From assembly GCA_963770245.1 (NCBI GenBank), contig CAVYOX010000012.1, positions 434,001-498,000 of the forward strand: 64,000 nt of DNA, read 5' to 3'. Of the stretch, positions 37,966 through 46,577 are shown one piece after another (within the stretch, counting starts at the first letter, position 1; each line of letters starts with the position of its first letter). The position numbers and the translations under genes were made by a program. Under the pieces are notes generated by a model, which ran no database searches, was not told the origin of the DNA, and saw nothing but the letters and a program-made list of their open reading frames with translations. This stretch comes from PALSA-270 sp963770245 (lineage in GTDB: Bacteria; Acidobacteriota; Terriglobia; Terriglobales; Acidobacteriaceae).

Positions 37966-40900
37966 CTAGCCGGCGACCGCCGATTGCGCCTTCTGCAGCA
38001 AGCGCCGCGCCTGCGAAATCAGCTCGGCGACCTCGAAGGGTTTCACCAGGTAAGGCACCTGGTTTTCTTGTAGGAAAGTGCGAGTTTCCGACTCCACGAC
38101 CCCCGAAAAAGTGAACAACACGTGCTTTTCGAGACCGGGCTGCTTCTCGGCCAGCCAGCGGTACATTTCGGCCGCCGTCCAGCCGCCCGGCATCTTGCCG
38201 TTGATAATGAGCGAATCAAAGGACTCAGCCGCCAGCCTGGATTGCAGCTCTTCTCCGCCGAGCGAGGTGACCACCTCCGCGCCGGCGCCGGCCAGCACAT
38301 CCCGTTCAAACTCGAGCACCGCCTCTTCGTCCTCGGCCAGCAGAATACGGCCGGCGATCGCCTGTTCATGCCGCGGCGGGGTCAGGGTTTTCTCGGCCGT
38401 CACATTCCATCCCGCGGCCGGGAGTACGACCTCGATGATCGCGCCTCCATCGTCGGCGTTGCGCGCCGAGATGTCGCCGCCATGCTCCTTGACGATGCCA
38501 TAGCAAATGCTCAATCCGAGCCCGGTGCCTTTGCCCACGCTTTTGGTGGTATAGAAGGGATCAAAAATCCGATTGGGTTCCTTGATGCCCGGTCCCGAGT
38601 CCTGGAATAGAGCGTGCACCTGGCCGTTGCGGGCATACACTCGGACCTTCAGCTTGCTGCCTTTGCCCGAATCCTGCATGGCGTCGACCGCATTATTGAT
38701 GATGTTGAGAAACACCTGCTCCAGTTGATGAGGATCGGCGGTGACCGAAGGCAGCGAGGACTCGACCTCCCGCTCGAGCTGAAAGCCGTTGACTTTCAGG
38801 TCATACTCGCGCAGGGAGAGGGCTTCATCGAGCACCTTCGAAATATCCGCGCGCTGTCTCTGCGGTTTGCGTTGGCGGGCAAATGACAGCAGGTTCTGCA
38901 CCACCCGGTGGGTGCGCTGCGCCTGCTTGAACAGCTTGGCCACAAAGTCGGCCGCCCGCGTTCCCAGTTGCTCGCTTTCGAGCAGCTGGGCGTATCCGAG
39001 AATTGCGGTTAGGGGATTGTTCAGTTCGTGGGCCACGCCGGCAATCAACTGCCCCACCGCCGACATTTTCTCGCTCTGCAGCAGCTGTTCCTGGGTCCGC
39101 CGCAGATCTTCGTAGGCGCGGCAGGTTTCCTCGTAGAGGCTCACTTTTTCGATCGTGGTGGCGAGTTGCCGTCCCGTGGCGACCAGCAGGTTCTCATCGC
39201 TCGCCGTGTACTTATCGTTCCCTTCACGGCTGATGCCCATCATTCCGAGCGGCCGGTCCTTACCCCACAGCAACACCCAGATCCAGGAGTGCGGGCCGTC
39301 GGTTGAAACAAAACGCGCCACCGGGGCGGGAAGATGGGGCAAATATTCACCGGTAATCACCTCGGTGCGGGAACGCGTGACCAGGTCGCCAAAACCCTCC
39401 GGCAAACGAACCTCCGAAGAGCGACCGCTTTGGTGGCTGCCATGGCCCCAGTCCGCCCGCCGCCGGAAAATGCCGTCGCCCGGCTCCGATACATAGATCG
39501 ACCCCGCCTGCGCCCCCAGCAGGGAAATCACCTGGCGCAGCGTCAGATTCAGAATCTCGTCCAGGTCGAAGGTCTGGCTGGCGATCATGGCAATCGCGTT
39601 CAAGGCATTCAGTTCGCGGTTGCGCCGCCGGATTTCATCTTCCGCCTGCTTCTTTTCCGAAACGTCGAGCAGGAAGCCCTGGTAGCGTTCGATCTTGCCG
39701 GCGCTATCCCGGGTGGCAAAGCTGCTCTCCATCGCGCTCAGCAGGCTGCCATCCTTGCGCCGCAATTGCACTTCGAAGTTGCGCACGTAATTGTGCAACT
39801 CCACGTCGTGACGGAAGGCGTCCCTGCGCTCGGGCGAGGCATACACGTCGGCATCGAGGTTGAGGGCCATCAACTCCTCGCGGCTGCTATGGCCGAGCAT
39901 GCGTACGAAGGCGTCATTGCAATCGAGCAGCTGGCCGTCGGGTGTGGCGGCAAACACTCCTTCTTGCATCTGCTCGAACAGGAGCCGGTATTTTTCTTCC
40001 GCCGCATGCCGGTCGGTCACGTCCCGGACCACGTGAATGGTCCCTTTTTGCTGGCTTCCCTGCTCGGTGTAGGAAGAGGTGGAGACGAGCGAAACCCCGC
40101 CGAAGCAAGGATCCGGCCCCTCATGCAGGCTTTCGTCGCTGCGGCAATAGGGACATCCGGTCGAGGCCTCGCGATGGTGCGGCAGAACTTCCTGACAGGC
40201 GACTCCGACCACGTCGGCCGGGGCCCGTTGCAAGCGGACGAGCAACGCCCGGTTGGCCTTGATAATACGGAAGTTGGCGTCATGCACCAGGACGACATCC
40301 TGGATCGAGTCAAAGGTGTTGCTCCATTGCCGATAGGAACGCAGAATCTGTTCCACCAGGCGCAGGTTCTCGACCGCCAGCCCAATCTGATGAGCCGTGG
40401 TGGCCAGAAATTCGAGTTCCTCGGGGGGATAAGCGACATGCCGGCGGCTGCCCAAAGTCAGGGTGCCGATCACCGAGTTCTTGCCCAAGACCGGCACCAG
40501 GATGCAATGGTGAAAACCCTCTTTTTTGAGACAGGCCCGGGCGGCTTCGGGTGCAGCCGAGACCCGGACCGCGAGGGGTACGCCGCCGCTTAGCGTGCGC
40601 TCGAAGGCATCGTCTTTCGGAACCGACATGCGGTCGCGCAGAAAATCCTTCGAGAGCCCGATCTGTTGCGCGACCACCATGTTCTCGCCCTCGAGCAGAC
40701 GGAACCAGGCGGCCTGGGCTCCCATCAGGGTTTTCAGTTCCTCGAGCGCGGCGGTCAGAATTGGTCCCGGCTGCTGCGCCCTTGCCATGGTGTTGGTGAG
40801 CGCATTGATCACACCCAGGCGCCGGGTCCGCATCTTGGAGTCATCGAATACCACGAGCAACATGCTCATCCCGAGCAGCAGAGACGCCATCAGGCCTAAC

Positions 40901-41457
40901 CAGGCCGGAAAACGGGGATGCAGGAGTCCCCAGTTGGGGGACAGCAAGACCAGGCTCAGACTGAGTAGCCAGGGTCCGGTTTCCGCCCTTCCCCGGCGGT
41001 AGCGAAGCAACTGGATCGCGGCCAGCAGGGTCATCAGCCGCCACGCGACTTCGAGGGCCGCGAGCAGTGGGGCCTGAGCCGGCCATAACAGGGCCCGCGC
41101 CACTGCAAAACCGACGCTCGCGAGCGCCAGCCCGAGCAGTGGCGTCAGCAGCTTGCGGGCATGACTGTAGACAAGTACCGAGGTGGCAAATAAACCCACG
41201 GCCAGAACGAAGGCGGCTTGCGAAATCGCCGTTATCGAGCGCGGGGCCAAGCCGACAAGCCCGCCGGTAAAGGTGCTATTGGCAGCCAGATAGGCGAGCC
41301 ATCCCAGAATCCAAACCAGCAGATAACGTTCCCGGAAGGTGCGGTACACAACCAGCGTGGCCGCCAGCACGACCAGGGCGGACAACTCCTGCGCAACCAA
41401 CCTGGGGACAGTCACGTCCCCAGCGGCGTACCAAACGCACCACAGGGCAGTTTTCAT
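37966..41457 (-). CDS. Hybrid sensor histidine kinase (7TM, GAF, PAS, PAS, GAF, kinase, receiver)
   Basis: A 1163-residue protein. Domains: about seven N-terminal helices (10-210); GAF (about 250-370); PAS (about 385-500) with a CPYC motif in TGCPYCRS; a second PAS (505-630); second GAF (655-800); HisKA with phospho-His in GVAHELNNPLTAILGYAQLL; HATPase with NIINNAVDAMQDS, DSGPGI, PFYTTKSVGKGTGLGLSICY; and a C-terminal receiver (1055-1160). In the receiver the acidic pocket (LAEDEE) and LVKPF are kept, but the phosphate-accepting Asp is Asn (LIINGKMPGG). It is divergent from the HD-GYP response regulator (41598), a likely partner. Confidence 0.92.
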   Translation of the reverse strand: MKTALWCVWYAAGDVTVPRLVAQELSALVVLAATLVVYRTFRERYLLVWILGWLAYLAANSTFTGGLVGLAPRSITAISQAAFVLAVGLFATSVLVYSHARKLLTPLLGLALASVGFAVARALLWPAQAPLLAALEVAWRLMTLLAAIQLLRYRRGRAETGPWLLSLSLVLLSPNWGLLHPRFPAWLGLMASLLLGMSMLLVVFDDSKMRTRRLGVINALTNTMARAQQPGPILTAALEELKTLMGAQAAWFRLLEGENMVVAQQIGLSKDFLRDRMSVPKDDAFERTLSGGVPLAVRVSAAPEAARACLKKEGFHHCILVPVLGKNSVIGTLTLGSRRHVAYPPEELEFLATTAHQIGLAVENLRLVEQILRSYRQWSNTFDSIQDVVLVHDANFRIIKANRALLVRLQRAPADVVGVACQEVLPHHREASTGCPYCRSDESLHEGPDPCFGGVSLVSTSSYTEQGSQQKGTIHVVRDVTDRHAAEEKYRLLFEQMQEGVFAATPDGQLLDCNDAFVRMLGHSSREELMALNLDADVYASPERRDAFRHDVELHNYVRNFEVQLRRKDGSLLSAMESSFATRDSAGKIERYQGFLLDVSEKKQAEDEIRRRNRELNALNAIAMIASQTFDLDEILNLTLRQVISLLGAQAGSIYVSEPGDGIFRRRADWGHGSHQSGRSSEVRLPEGFGDLVTRSRTEVITGEYLPHLPAPVARFVSTDGPHSWIWVLLWGKDRPLGMMGISREGNDKYTASDENLLVATGRQLATTIEKVSLYEETCRAYEDLRRTQEQLLQSEKMSAVGQLIAGVAHELNNPLTAILGYAQLLESEQLGTRAADFVAKLFKQAQRTHRVVQNLLSFARQRKPQRQRADISKVLDEALSLREYDLKVNGFQLEREVESSLPSVTADPHQLEQVFLNIINNAVDAMQDSGKGSKLKVRVYARNGQVHALFQDSGPGIKEPNRIFDPFYTTKSVGKGTGLGLSICYGIVKEHGGDISARNADDGGAIIEVVLPAAGWNVTAEKTLTPPRHEQAIAGRILLAEDEEAVLEFERDVLAGAGAEVVTSLGGEELQSRLAAESFDSLIINGKMPGGWTAAEMYRWLAEKQPGLEKHVLFTFSGVVESETRTFLQENQVPYLVKPFEVAELISQARRLLQKAQSAVAG

Positions 41458-41597
41458 CCGGCGAAAGACAAGATCTTCTTCCTTTTCTTCTCTTTCTTAG
41501 CATGCCGCCCCCCGTTGCCAATGTGTTTTCCCCCGTCCCTTGGTTACTTTGGGCACAGCGAAACTACGGTAGAATTGACGGTACACTTCACTTATTC

Positions 41598-42704
41598 ATG
41601 TCCATAACGCCCGAACGCATCTTGGTGGTCGACGACGAGGAAGCAATCCGAGAGATTGTGTCCTCCATGCTGAGTGCCGGGGGCAAGTACGCCTGCAGCC
41701 AGGCGGCCTCGGGCGCCGAAGCCCTGGCCCTGCTTGAGTCCGGGGAAGAATTCGCCCTCATGCTTTCCGACCTGATGATGGCCGGCATGGATGGAATCGC
41801 TCTGCTCGAACGCGCCAAGGAGCGGACCCCGGAAATGCCGGTGATCATGGTGACGGCGGTACACGATATTTCCGTCGCTTTGGCGGCCATTCGCAATGGC
41901 GCCTACGATTACCTGCTGAAACCCTTCGAACGCGAGCAGTTGCTGGCCGCGGTGCGCCGCGCTCTCGAGAATCGTCGTCTGCGGCTCGAAAACCGGGCCT
42001 ACCAGACCGAACTCGAAGCCAAGGTCCGCGCCCGCACCCAGCAGTTGCAGGACGCGATGCGCAATCTGGAGCGCTCCTACGACATCACGCTCGAGGCCTT
42101 GGGCGATGCCCTGGACCTCAAGGATGCTGAAACCGAAGGCCACTCCAAGCGGGTGACGGCGTTCACCATTGCCATTGCCAAGCACATGAATTTGCCGGAT
42201 AAGGAAATTCGCGTGATCGCCCGCGGCGCCTTTCTTCACGATATCGGCAAGATGGCCATTCCCGATGCGATTCTCCGCAAGCCCGGCGCCTTGAACCCGG
42301 ACGAGGTGGCCATCATGCGGGAGCATTGCTACCGGGGCTACCAGATTTTGCGGAAGATTCCCTTCCTCGGCGAAGCCGCCGAGATCGTTTATTCCCACCA
42401 GGAACGCTACGACGGAACCGGCTACCCGCGCGGCCTGAAGGCGGATGAGATTCCGCTCGGGGCGCGCATCTTCTCGGTGGCCGACACCCTCGATGCCATC
42501 ACCTCCGACCGTCCCTACCGGCCGGCACAAACCGTGGCCGCGGCCCGGGAGGAAATTCGCGCCTGGTCCGGCCGTCAGTTCGATCAGTCCGTGGTCACGG
42601 CCTTTCTCTCGATGCCGGAAAATATCTGGGGAGACCTACGCAAGCAAATTGATGCTCAGATTTACCGCTTTGCCTATTCCGCGTCCGCCTCGAAAGGCTC
42701 CTAG
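41598..42704 (+). CDS. Response regulator with HD-GYP phosphodiesterase domain
   Basis: A 368-residue protein from ATG 41598; the open frame reaches 41502, but the extra codons are not conserved-looking. It has an N-terminal receiver (RILVVDDEEAIREIV, phospho-Asp in LMLSDLMMAGMDG, YLLKPF), a short coiled linker, and an HD-GYP domain: ETEGHSKRVTAF, FLHDIGKMAIPDAILRKPG, HCYRGYQIL and HQERYDGTGYPRGL. The full HD and GYP motifs suggest active hydrolysis of cyclic di-GMP. It is divergent from the hybrid kinase with 140 bp between, and could link it to pilus or biofilm control. Confidence 0.93.
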   Translation: MSITPERILVVDDEEAIREIVSSMLSAGGKYACSQAASGAEALALLESGEEFALMLSDLMMAGMDGIALLERAKERTPEMPVIMVTAVHDISVALAAIRNGAYDYLLKPFEREQLLAAVRRALENRRLRLENRAYQTELEAKVRARTQQLQDAMRNLERSYDITLEALGDALDLKDAETEGHSKRVTAFTIAIAKHMNLPDKEIRVIARGAFLHDIGKMAIPDAILRKPGALNPDEVAIMREHCYRGYQILRKIPFLGEAAEIVYSHQERYDGTGYPRGLKADEIPLGARIFSVADTLDAITSDRPYRPAQTVAAAREEIRAWSGRQFDQSVVTAFLSMPENIWGDLRKQIDAQIYRFAYSASASKGS

Positions 42705-42782
42705 ACTCCTCGAACCCCCCGGGCTCGGTTGGCGAGGGTTTCACGCCCCACTCGCGCAAGATGCTCGCAGTTGTTTTGCCTT

Positions 42783-43034
42783 TCACCCTCGTCGGGTTGA
42801 CCCCGCCAGGTGTTTATAGACGAAGCGGCATGTGACTCCGGCCACTCCCAGCGAAACTCCGAGAACGACAAACATCGCGTAGCACGTCATTAGGCCTGCA
42901 AACCAAGCATCCGGCATTTTGTACCGTATGGCGATTGCGACAAAGGTTGCTCGCGAAATGAGCACAGCGTAGGAAAATATTGCCAAAACAACTCCGGCAA
43001 GAATGCTTTCAAAAACCGCCTTCGTCTTGCTCAA
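42783..43034 (-). CDS. Small two-helix membrane protein, hypothetical
   Basis: An 83-residue frame with two membrane helices (SILAGVVLAIFSYAVLI and LMTCYAMFVVLGVSLGVAGV). I chose TTG 43034 because AGGAGGG lies 4 bases upstream; a TTG at 43058 would add eight residues. No family is recognised. Base composition is lower in GC than its neighbours, which hints at recent arrival or relaxed selection. Confidence 0.5.
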   Translation of the reverse strand: MSKTKAVFESILAGVVLAIFSYAVLISRATFVAIAIRYKMPDAWFAGLMTCYAMFVVLGVSLGVAGVTCRFVYKHLAGSTRRG

Positions 43035-43164
43035 GCTGCCCTCCTGAGCTGCAGCCAATCGACCGCACGGGCGCGGCGTTCAACCCGCAGACGTGTCGGT
43101 GACGGCCTGCGCGGACCGCGCTATTTGGTTGGAAGGAATGGCCGGTGGAGGAAAATTCTTGTCT

Positions 43165-43878
43165 TCAGCGTGGAATGCGAGCTGCGTCGAGCGTCACCTG
43201 CCGCTGAATCACCATCTCAACCGTCGTACCGGCTTCGAGCTTCACGTCGCTACCTCGCTTCAGCAGGGCCGAAGCCACGCCGACCGCTCCACCTAGGCCC
43301 GCCCCGATGCCGGCCGCGGCACGGCTTCCGGTAGTGATGCCCCCGATGACTGCGCCCCCGCTGGCGCCGGCGATTCCCCGCTCCGCCGCGGTGGTTGCCT
43401 TCTCCCCGGTCTGGCCATCCTCCCGCACGGTGCCTTCTGAATCCTTCACCGATGCCTTGTCGGCTCCGGGCGCGCCTTGCAGGGCTCCGGGCAGCATCAC
43501 GGTGTAGCCGCTCGGGTAGATCAGGGTGGTGAAATGCATGAGCACTTCCGCCCGGCCTTTCACTCGTCCCGCCCGTTCGATGTGGCTGATTCTTCCCTGC
43601 ACATAGGTCCCGGCGGGAATGAGGATGCGGTCGTTCACCACCACGGGAAACGTGGTTTCCGCATAGACCGCGTCACCCTCCCGGGTGTTCTTGGTCGAGA
43701 TGGTCTGCTTCAGCACGATCGGGACTTTGGTGTCGGCCGGAATGACCACCACATTGGAGTTTTCGGCCGCTGCCGGCGGGACGCTGGTCGCCTTGGCCAA
43801 AGGAGCTGAGCTCGATTGTGCCAATGCCAGGGAGGGCAGTGACAGCGATAAGGCTAAGAGGGTGAACGGCAGACGCAT
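43165..43878 (-). CDS. Exported protein of unknown function with glycine-zipper-like end
   Basis: A 237-residue protein with a signal peptide (LPFTLLALSLSLPSLALAQ). ATG 43878 has AGGAG upstream; the open frame extends to 43932 without support. The centre (VVIPADTKVPIVLKQTISTK, VNDRILIPAGTYVQGRISHI) resembles the extracytoplasmic beta-barrel of TrbI/VirB10-like proteins. The C-terminal part has a Gly/Ala-rich stretch (GIAGASGGAVIGGITTGSRA). No secretion-system genes are near, so it is probably a stand-alone envelope protein. Confidence 0.7.
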   Translation of the reverse strand: MRLPFTLLALSLSLPSLALAQSSSAPLAKATSVPPAAAENSNVVVIPADTKVPIVLKQTISTKNTREGDAVYAETTFPVVVNDRILIPAGTYVQGRISHIERAGRVKGRAEVLMHFTTLIYPSGYTVMLPGALQGAPGADKASVKDSEGTVREDGQTGEKATTAAERGIAGASGGAVIGGITTGSRAAAGIGAGLGGAVGVASALLKRGSDVKLEAGTTVEMVIQRQVTLDAARIPR

Positions 43879-44031
43879 GGATTTACTCCTGACCGGCTCC
43901 CAAAACTGGCCCGGCTTCAGCCCGTATGACAAGCTGGCATTATAAGCGCGGGCAGGGGAATATACATCGCCCTTGAAGCTTAGGATGCGCCTTTGTCGGG
44001 CCAGAGTTGGACCCCAGACCGACCCACCCGC

Positions 44032-46380
44032 TCATTTGTAGAGCAGGTACTTTTCCCGCAACTGAAGAAATCTGTCGAGCGATTCCTGCCAGTCCTCGGC
44101 AATGCGCCGCGGATCCTCTCCCTGAACAATCGCGTCATAGACGGACTGATTCAGCAGCAGCTCGATCATTCGCTCCATGTGGAACTGTTGCGGATAGAGC
44201 TGATGCAGGGCCGATGCCAGTTCGATCCCCAACTGGGGAGCATCGAAAGCATTGCGCCGAACGAGAGTGATACTGACTCCCTGGCACTTTTCGCCCTGAT
44301 ACGTGCTGGCCGTGGGCGTAAAGCGGACCGGCACAAATCGCACCCCGGAGATTTCTCTCCCGTTCAGATGCGCCGCCAGTTCCCGGCCGTTGATCCAGGG
44401 AGCACCGACGAGCTCAAAGGGAGTGTCGGTTCCCCGCCCGACGGAAACGTTCGTACCCTCGACCAGCGCCACCCCAGGATAGAGCTCTGCCTCGACCAGA
44501 CTGCGCAGATTGGGCGATGGACTCACCCACTCGAGCCCTGTCGAGTCGTACCAGTCGCCGCGAATCCAGCCAGCCATGGGCACGACCGTCAGCCGGGCAT
44601 TGAGGCTGCGCTCAGCATTGAACATCTGGGCCAGCTCTCCGATGGTCATGCCATGACGCACCGGAAGCGGAAAATAGTTCACGAAGCTTTCCCGTCCGGC
44701 ATCAGGAATTGGCCCCTGCACCAGGGAGCCGGTGATCGGATTCGGCCGGTCGAGCACAATGATTTCGATGCCAGCCTGGGCGGCGGCTTCAAGAAAATAG
44801 CCCAGAGTGGTCTCGTAGGTGTAAAAACGAGCGCCGGCGTCCTGAATGTCAATCACCACCGCGTCCAGCGTCTTCAGCACCTCGAGCGGCGGATGGCGGG
44901 CCGCCTGCGTGGCGCCATAGACGCTATAGATGGGAACGCTGGTCGCGGCATCTTTCGAGTTGCTGATGTCGGTAGTATCGAGCGTGCCGGTGACTCCGTG
45001 CTCGGGGCTGAAAATGGCCGCAAGCGAAATGCCGGGAACTTGCGCCAACACATCGATGGTGCGCCGCCCCGCCGAATCCACGCCGGTTTGATTGGTCAGC
45101 ACCCCGATCTTCTTCTTTTCCGTGGTCCCGCGAATAACATCGAAGTCATGGGCCTCGAGAACGTCGATCCCGGTCTCTACCGTTCCGTTGCGTGCGCTCA
45201 GCCGCCGGGCCGCGGTTTCCGGTTCGTTATAGCCGGTAATGCTCTCCCAGCGCAGCGCTTCCTTCTCGTCGACCGTCAGGGGAAGCGCCGCCGCTACGGC
45301 GGTCGCAATCTTGGCTCGCACCGCCACCGCGCTGCCTTGGCCGCGGGGATGGACCGCGTTCGCCAGGATGATGATGAAGGTGTGAGTCGTCGGATCAATC
45401 CACAAGGAAGTTCCGGTGAAGCCGGTGTGGCCGAATGATCCGACCGGAAGCAGCGCGCCCCGGTTCGAGGAGAATGGCGAATCGATATCCCAGCCCAAGC
45501 CGTGGAGCACCGACGAAGTCGGGGGCTGCTGTGGCGTGGTCATCTTCTCGACCGCCAGCGCGGAAAGCACCGGACTGCCCGTGAGCACGGCCTGAGCAAA
45601 CTTCGACAAATCGCCGGCGGTTGAGAACAGACCGGCATGGCCGGCCACGCCACCCATGCGGCGCGCGGTGGGATCGTGCACCACGCCTCGCAGCATGTGA
45701 TCGTGCTCGTCGTATTGCGTGGGGGCGATCTTGCGCACCCAGGCGGGCGGAGGCAGGAAGCGGGTATGCGTCATTTTGAGCGGGCCAAAGATATGGGCCG
45801 CGCAGTACTGATCGAGAGAGGTTCCGGAAACCCGCTCGACCACCGCGCCCAGGGTGATGAAGTTCACATCGCTGTAAAGAAAGCGCGCCCCCGGTGGAAA
45901 CACCGGCTTCGCTTCATAGGCCAGGCGGAGCGCGGCGTCACGGCCCGCCCATTCCTGTTTCAAATCCAAGTCGTCGGGTAGGCCCGAGTGGTGGGTCAGC
46001 AACTCGCGCAGGGTCATGTCTTCTTTGCCATTCTGCGCAAATTCGGGAATGTATTTCGCGACCGGATCATTCAGTCGCAGTTGCCCGCGCTCGACCAGCT
46101 GCATGATGGCGGTAGTCGTGGCCACCACCTTGGTGAGCGAGGCCAGATCGAAAATGGTGTCGAGCGTCATGCGCTCGGGCCGGGGCTCGAGCGCCCGGTG
46201 TCCGAAGGCTTTGTCGTAGATCACGCTGCCATCATGCCAAACCAGCACCACCGCACCGGGAATCTGGCCATCCCGAATGGCTTCCTCGACCACTCCGTCG
46301 AGCACACTCAGCCGGTTCGAAGGAGCCCTCGGAGCACCCACGGCCGCGATAGCCGGCCGAGCACAGGCGCCGGCCACCAC
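44032..46380 (-). CDS. Fusion of a beta-lactamase-family serine hydrolase and NamZ (DUF1343) exo-muramidase
   Basis: A 782-residue fusion. Residues about 25-375 are a class C-like serine hydrolase with the nucleophile motif SLTKV (FDLASLTKVVATTTAIMQ), the YSD motif (FLYSDVNFITLG) and HTGFTGTS. Residues about 400-782 are DUF1343/NamZ (IGVLTNQTGVDSAGRRTIDV, AIFSPEHGVTGT, IDIQDAGARFYTYETTLGYF, VLDRPNPI). NamZ removes terminal MurNAc from peptidoglycan glycan ends; in B. subtilis it is encoded as a separate protein near murQ. The GTG 46380 start leaves a shortened signal peptide; upstream in-frame codons (RSCLLLAL) look signal-like but lack a normal start. It faces murQ across the divergent gene at 46578. 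Confidence 0.88.
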   Translation of the reverse strand: MVAGACARPAIAAVGAPRAPSNRLSVLDGVVEEAIRDGQIPGAVVLVWHDGSVIYDKAFGHRALEPRPERMTLDTIFDLASLTKVVATTTAIMQLVERGQLRLNDPVAKYIPEFAQNGKEDMTLRELLTHHSGLPDDLDLKQEWAGRDAALRLAYEAKPVFPPGARFLYSDVNFITLGAVVERVSGTSLDQYCAAHIFGPLKMTHTRFLPPPAWVRKIAPTQYDEHDHMLRGVVHDPTARRMGGVAGHAGLFSTAGDLSKFAQAVLTGSPVLSALAVEKMTTPQQPPTSSVLHGLGWDIDSPFSSNRGALLPVGSFGHTGFTGTSLWIDPTTHTFIIILANAVHPRGQGSAVAVRAKIATAVAAALPLTVDEKEALRWESITGYNEPETAARRLSARNGTVETGIDVLEAHDFDVIRGTTEKKKIGVLTNQTGVDSAGRRTIDVLAQVPGISLAAIFSPEHGVTGTLDTTDISNSKDAATSVPIYSVYGATQAARHPPLEVLKTLDAVVIDIQDAGARFYTYETTLGYFLEAAAQAGIEIIVLDRPNPITGSLVQGPIPDAGRESFVNYFPLPVRHGMTIGELAQMFNAERSLNARLTVVPMAGWIRGDWYDSTGLEWVSPSPNLRSLVEAELYPGVALVEGTNVSVGRGTDTPFELVGAPWINGRELAAHLNGREISGVRFVPVRFTPTASTYQGEKCQGVSITLVRRNAFDAPQLGIELASALHQLYPQQFHMERMIELLLNQSVYDAIVQGEDPRRIAEDWQESLDRFLQLREKYLLYK

Positions 46381-46577
46381 CAGGGCAAGGAGGAGGCAGG
46401 ACCGATAGGGCCAGCCCCACGAGTTGGGTTTGACGGCTTCGATGTTCTGACTCTACACACACGCTGTCCGGTCGCTCAAGGAACTCCCGTAAGGGGGGTG
46501 CCATTTTCGCCACAGGCGGCTGGCTTTACCCCGCCCCTGAACTTTGCTATAAACCGGACATCGAGCCTAGGCCATCC

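Noticed and set aside
39334..40593. 419-codon plus-strand open frame inside the kinase gene
   Set aside because: Antisense to well-supported PAS and GAF domains; composition typical of shadow frames.
43993..45438. 481-codon plus-strand open frame
   Set aside because: Antisense shadow of the beta-lactamase/NamZ fusion, which has catalytic motifs along its full length.
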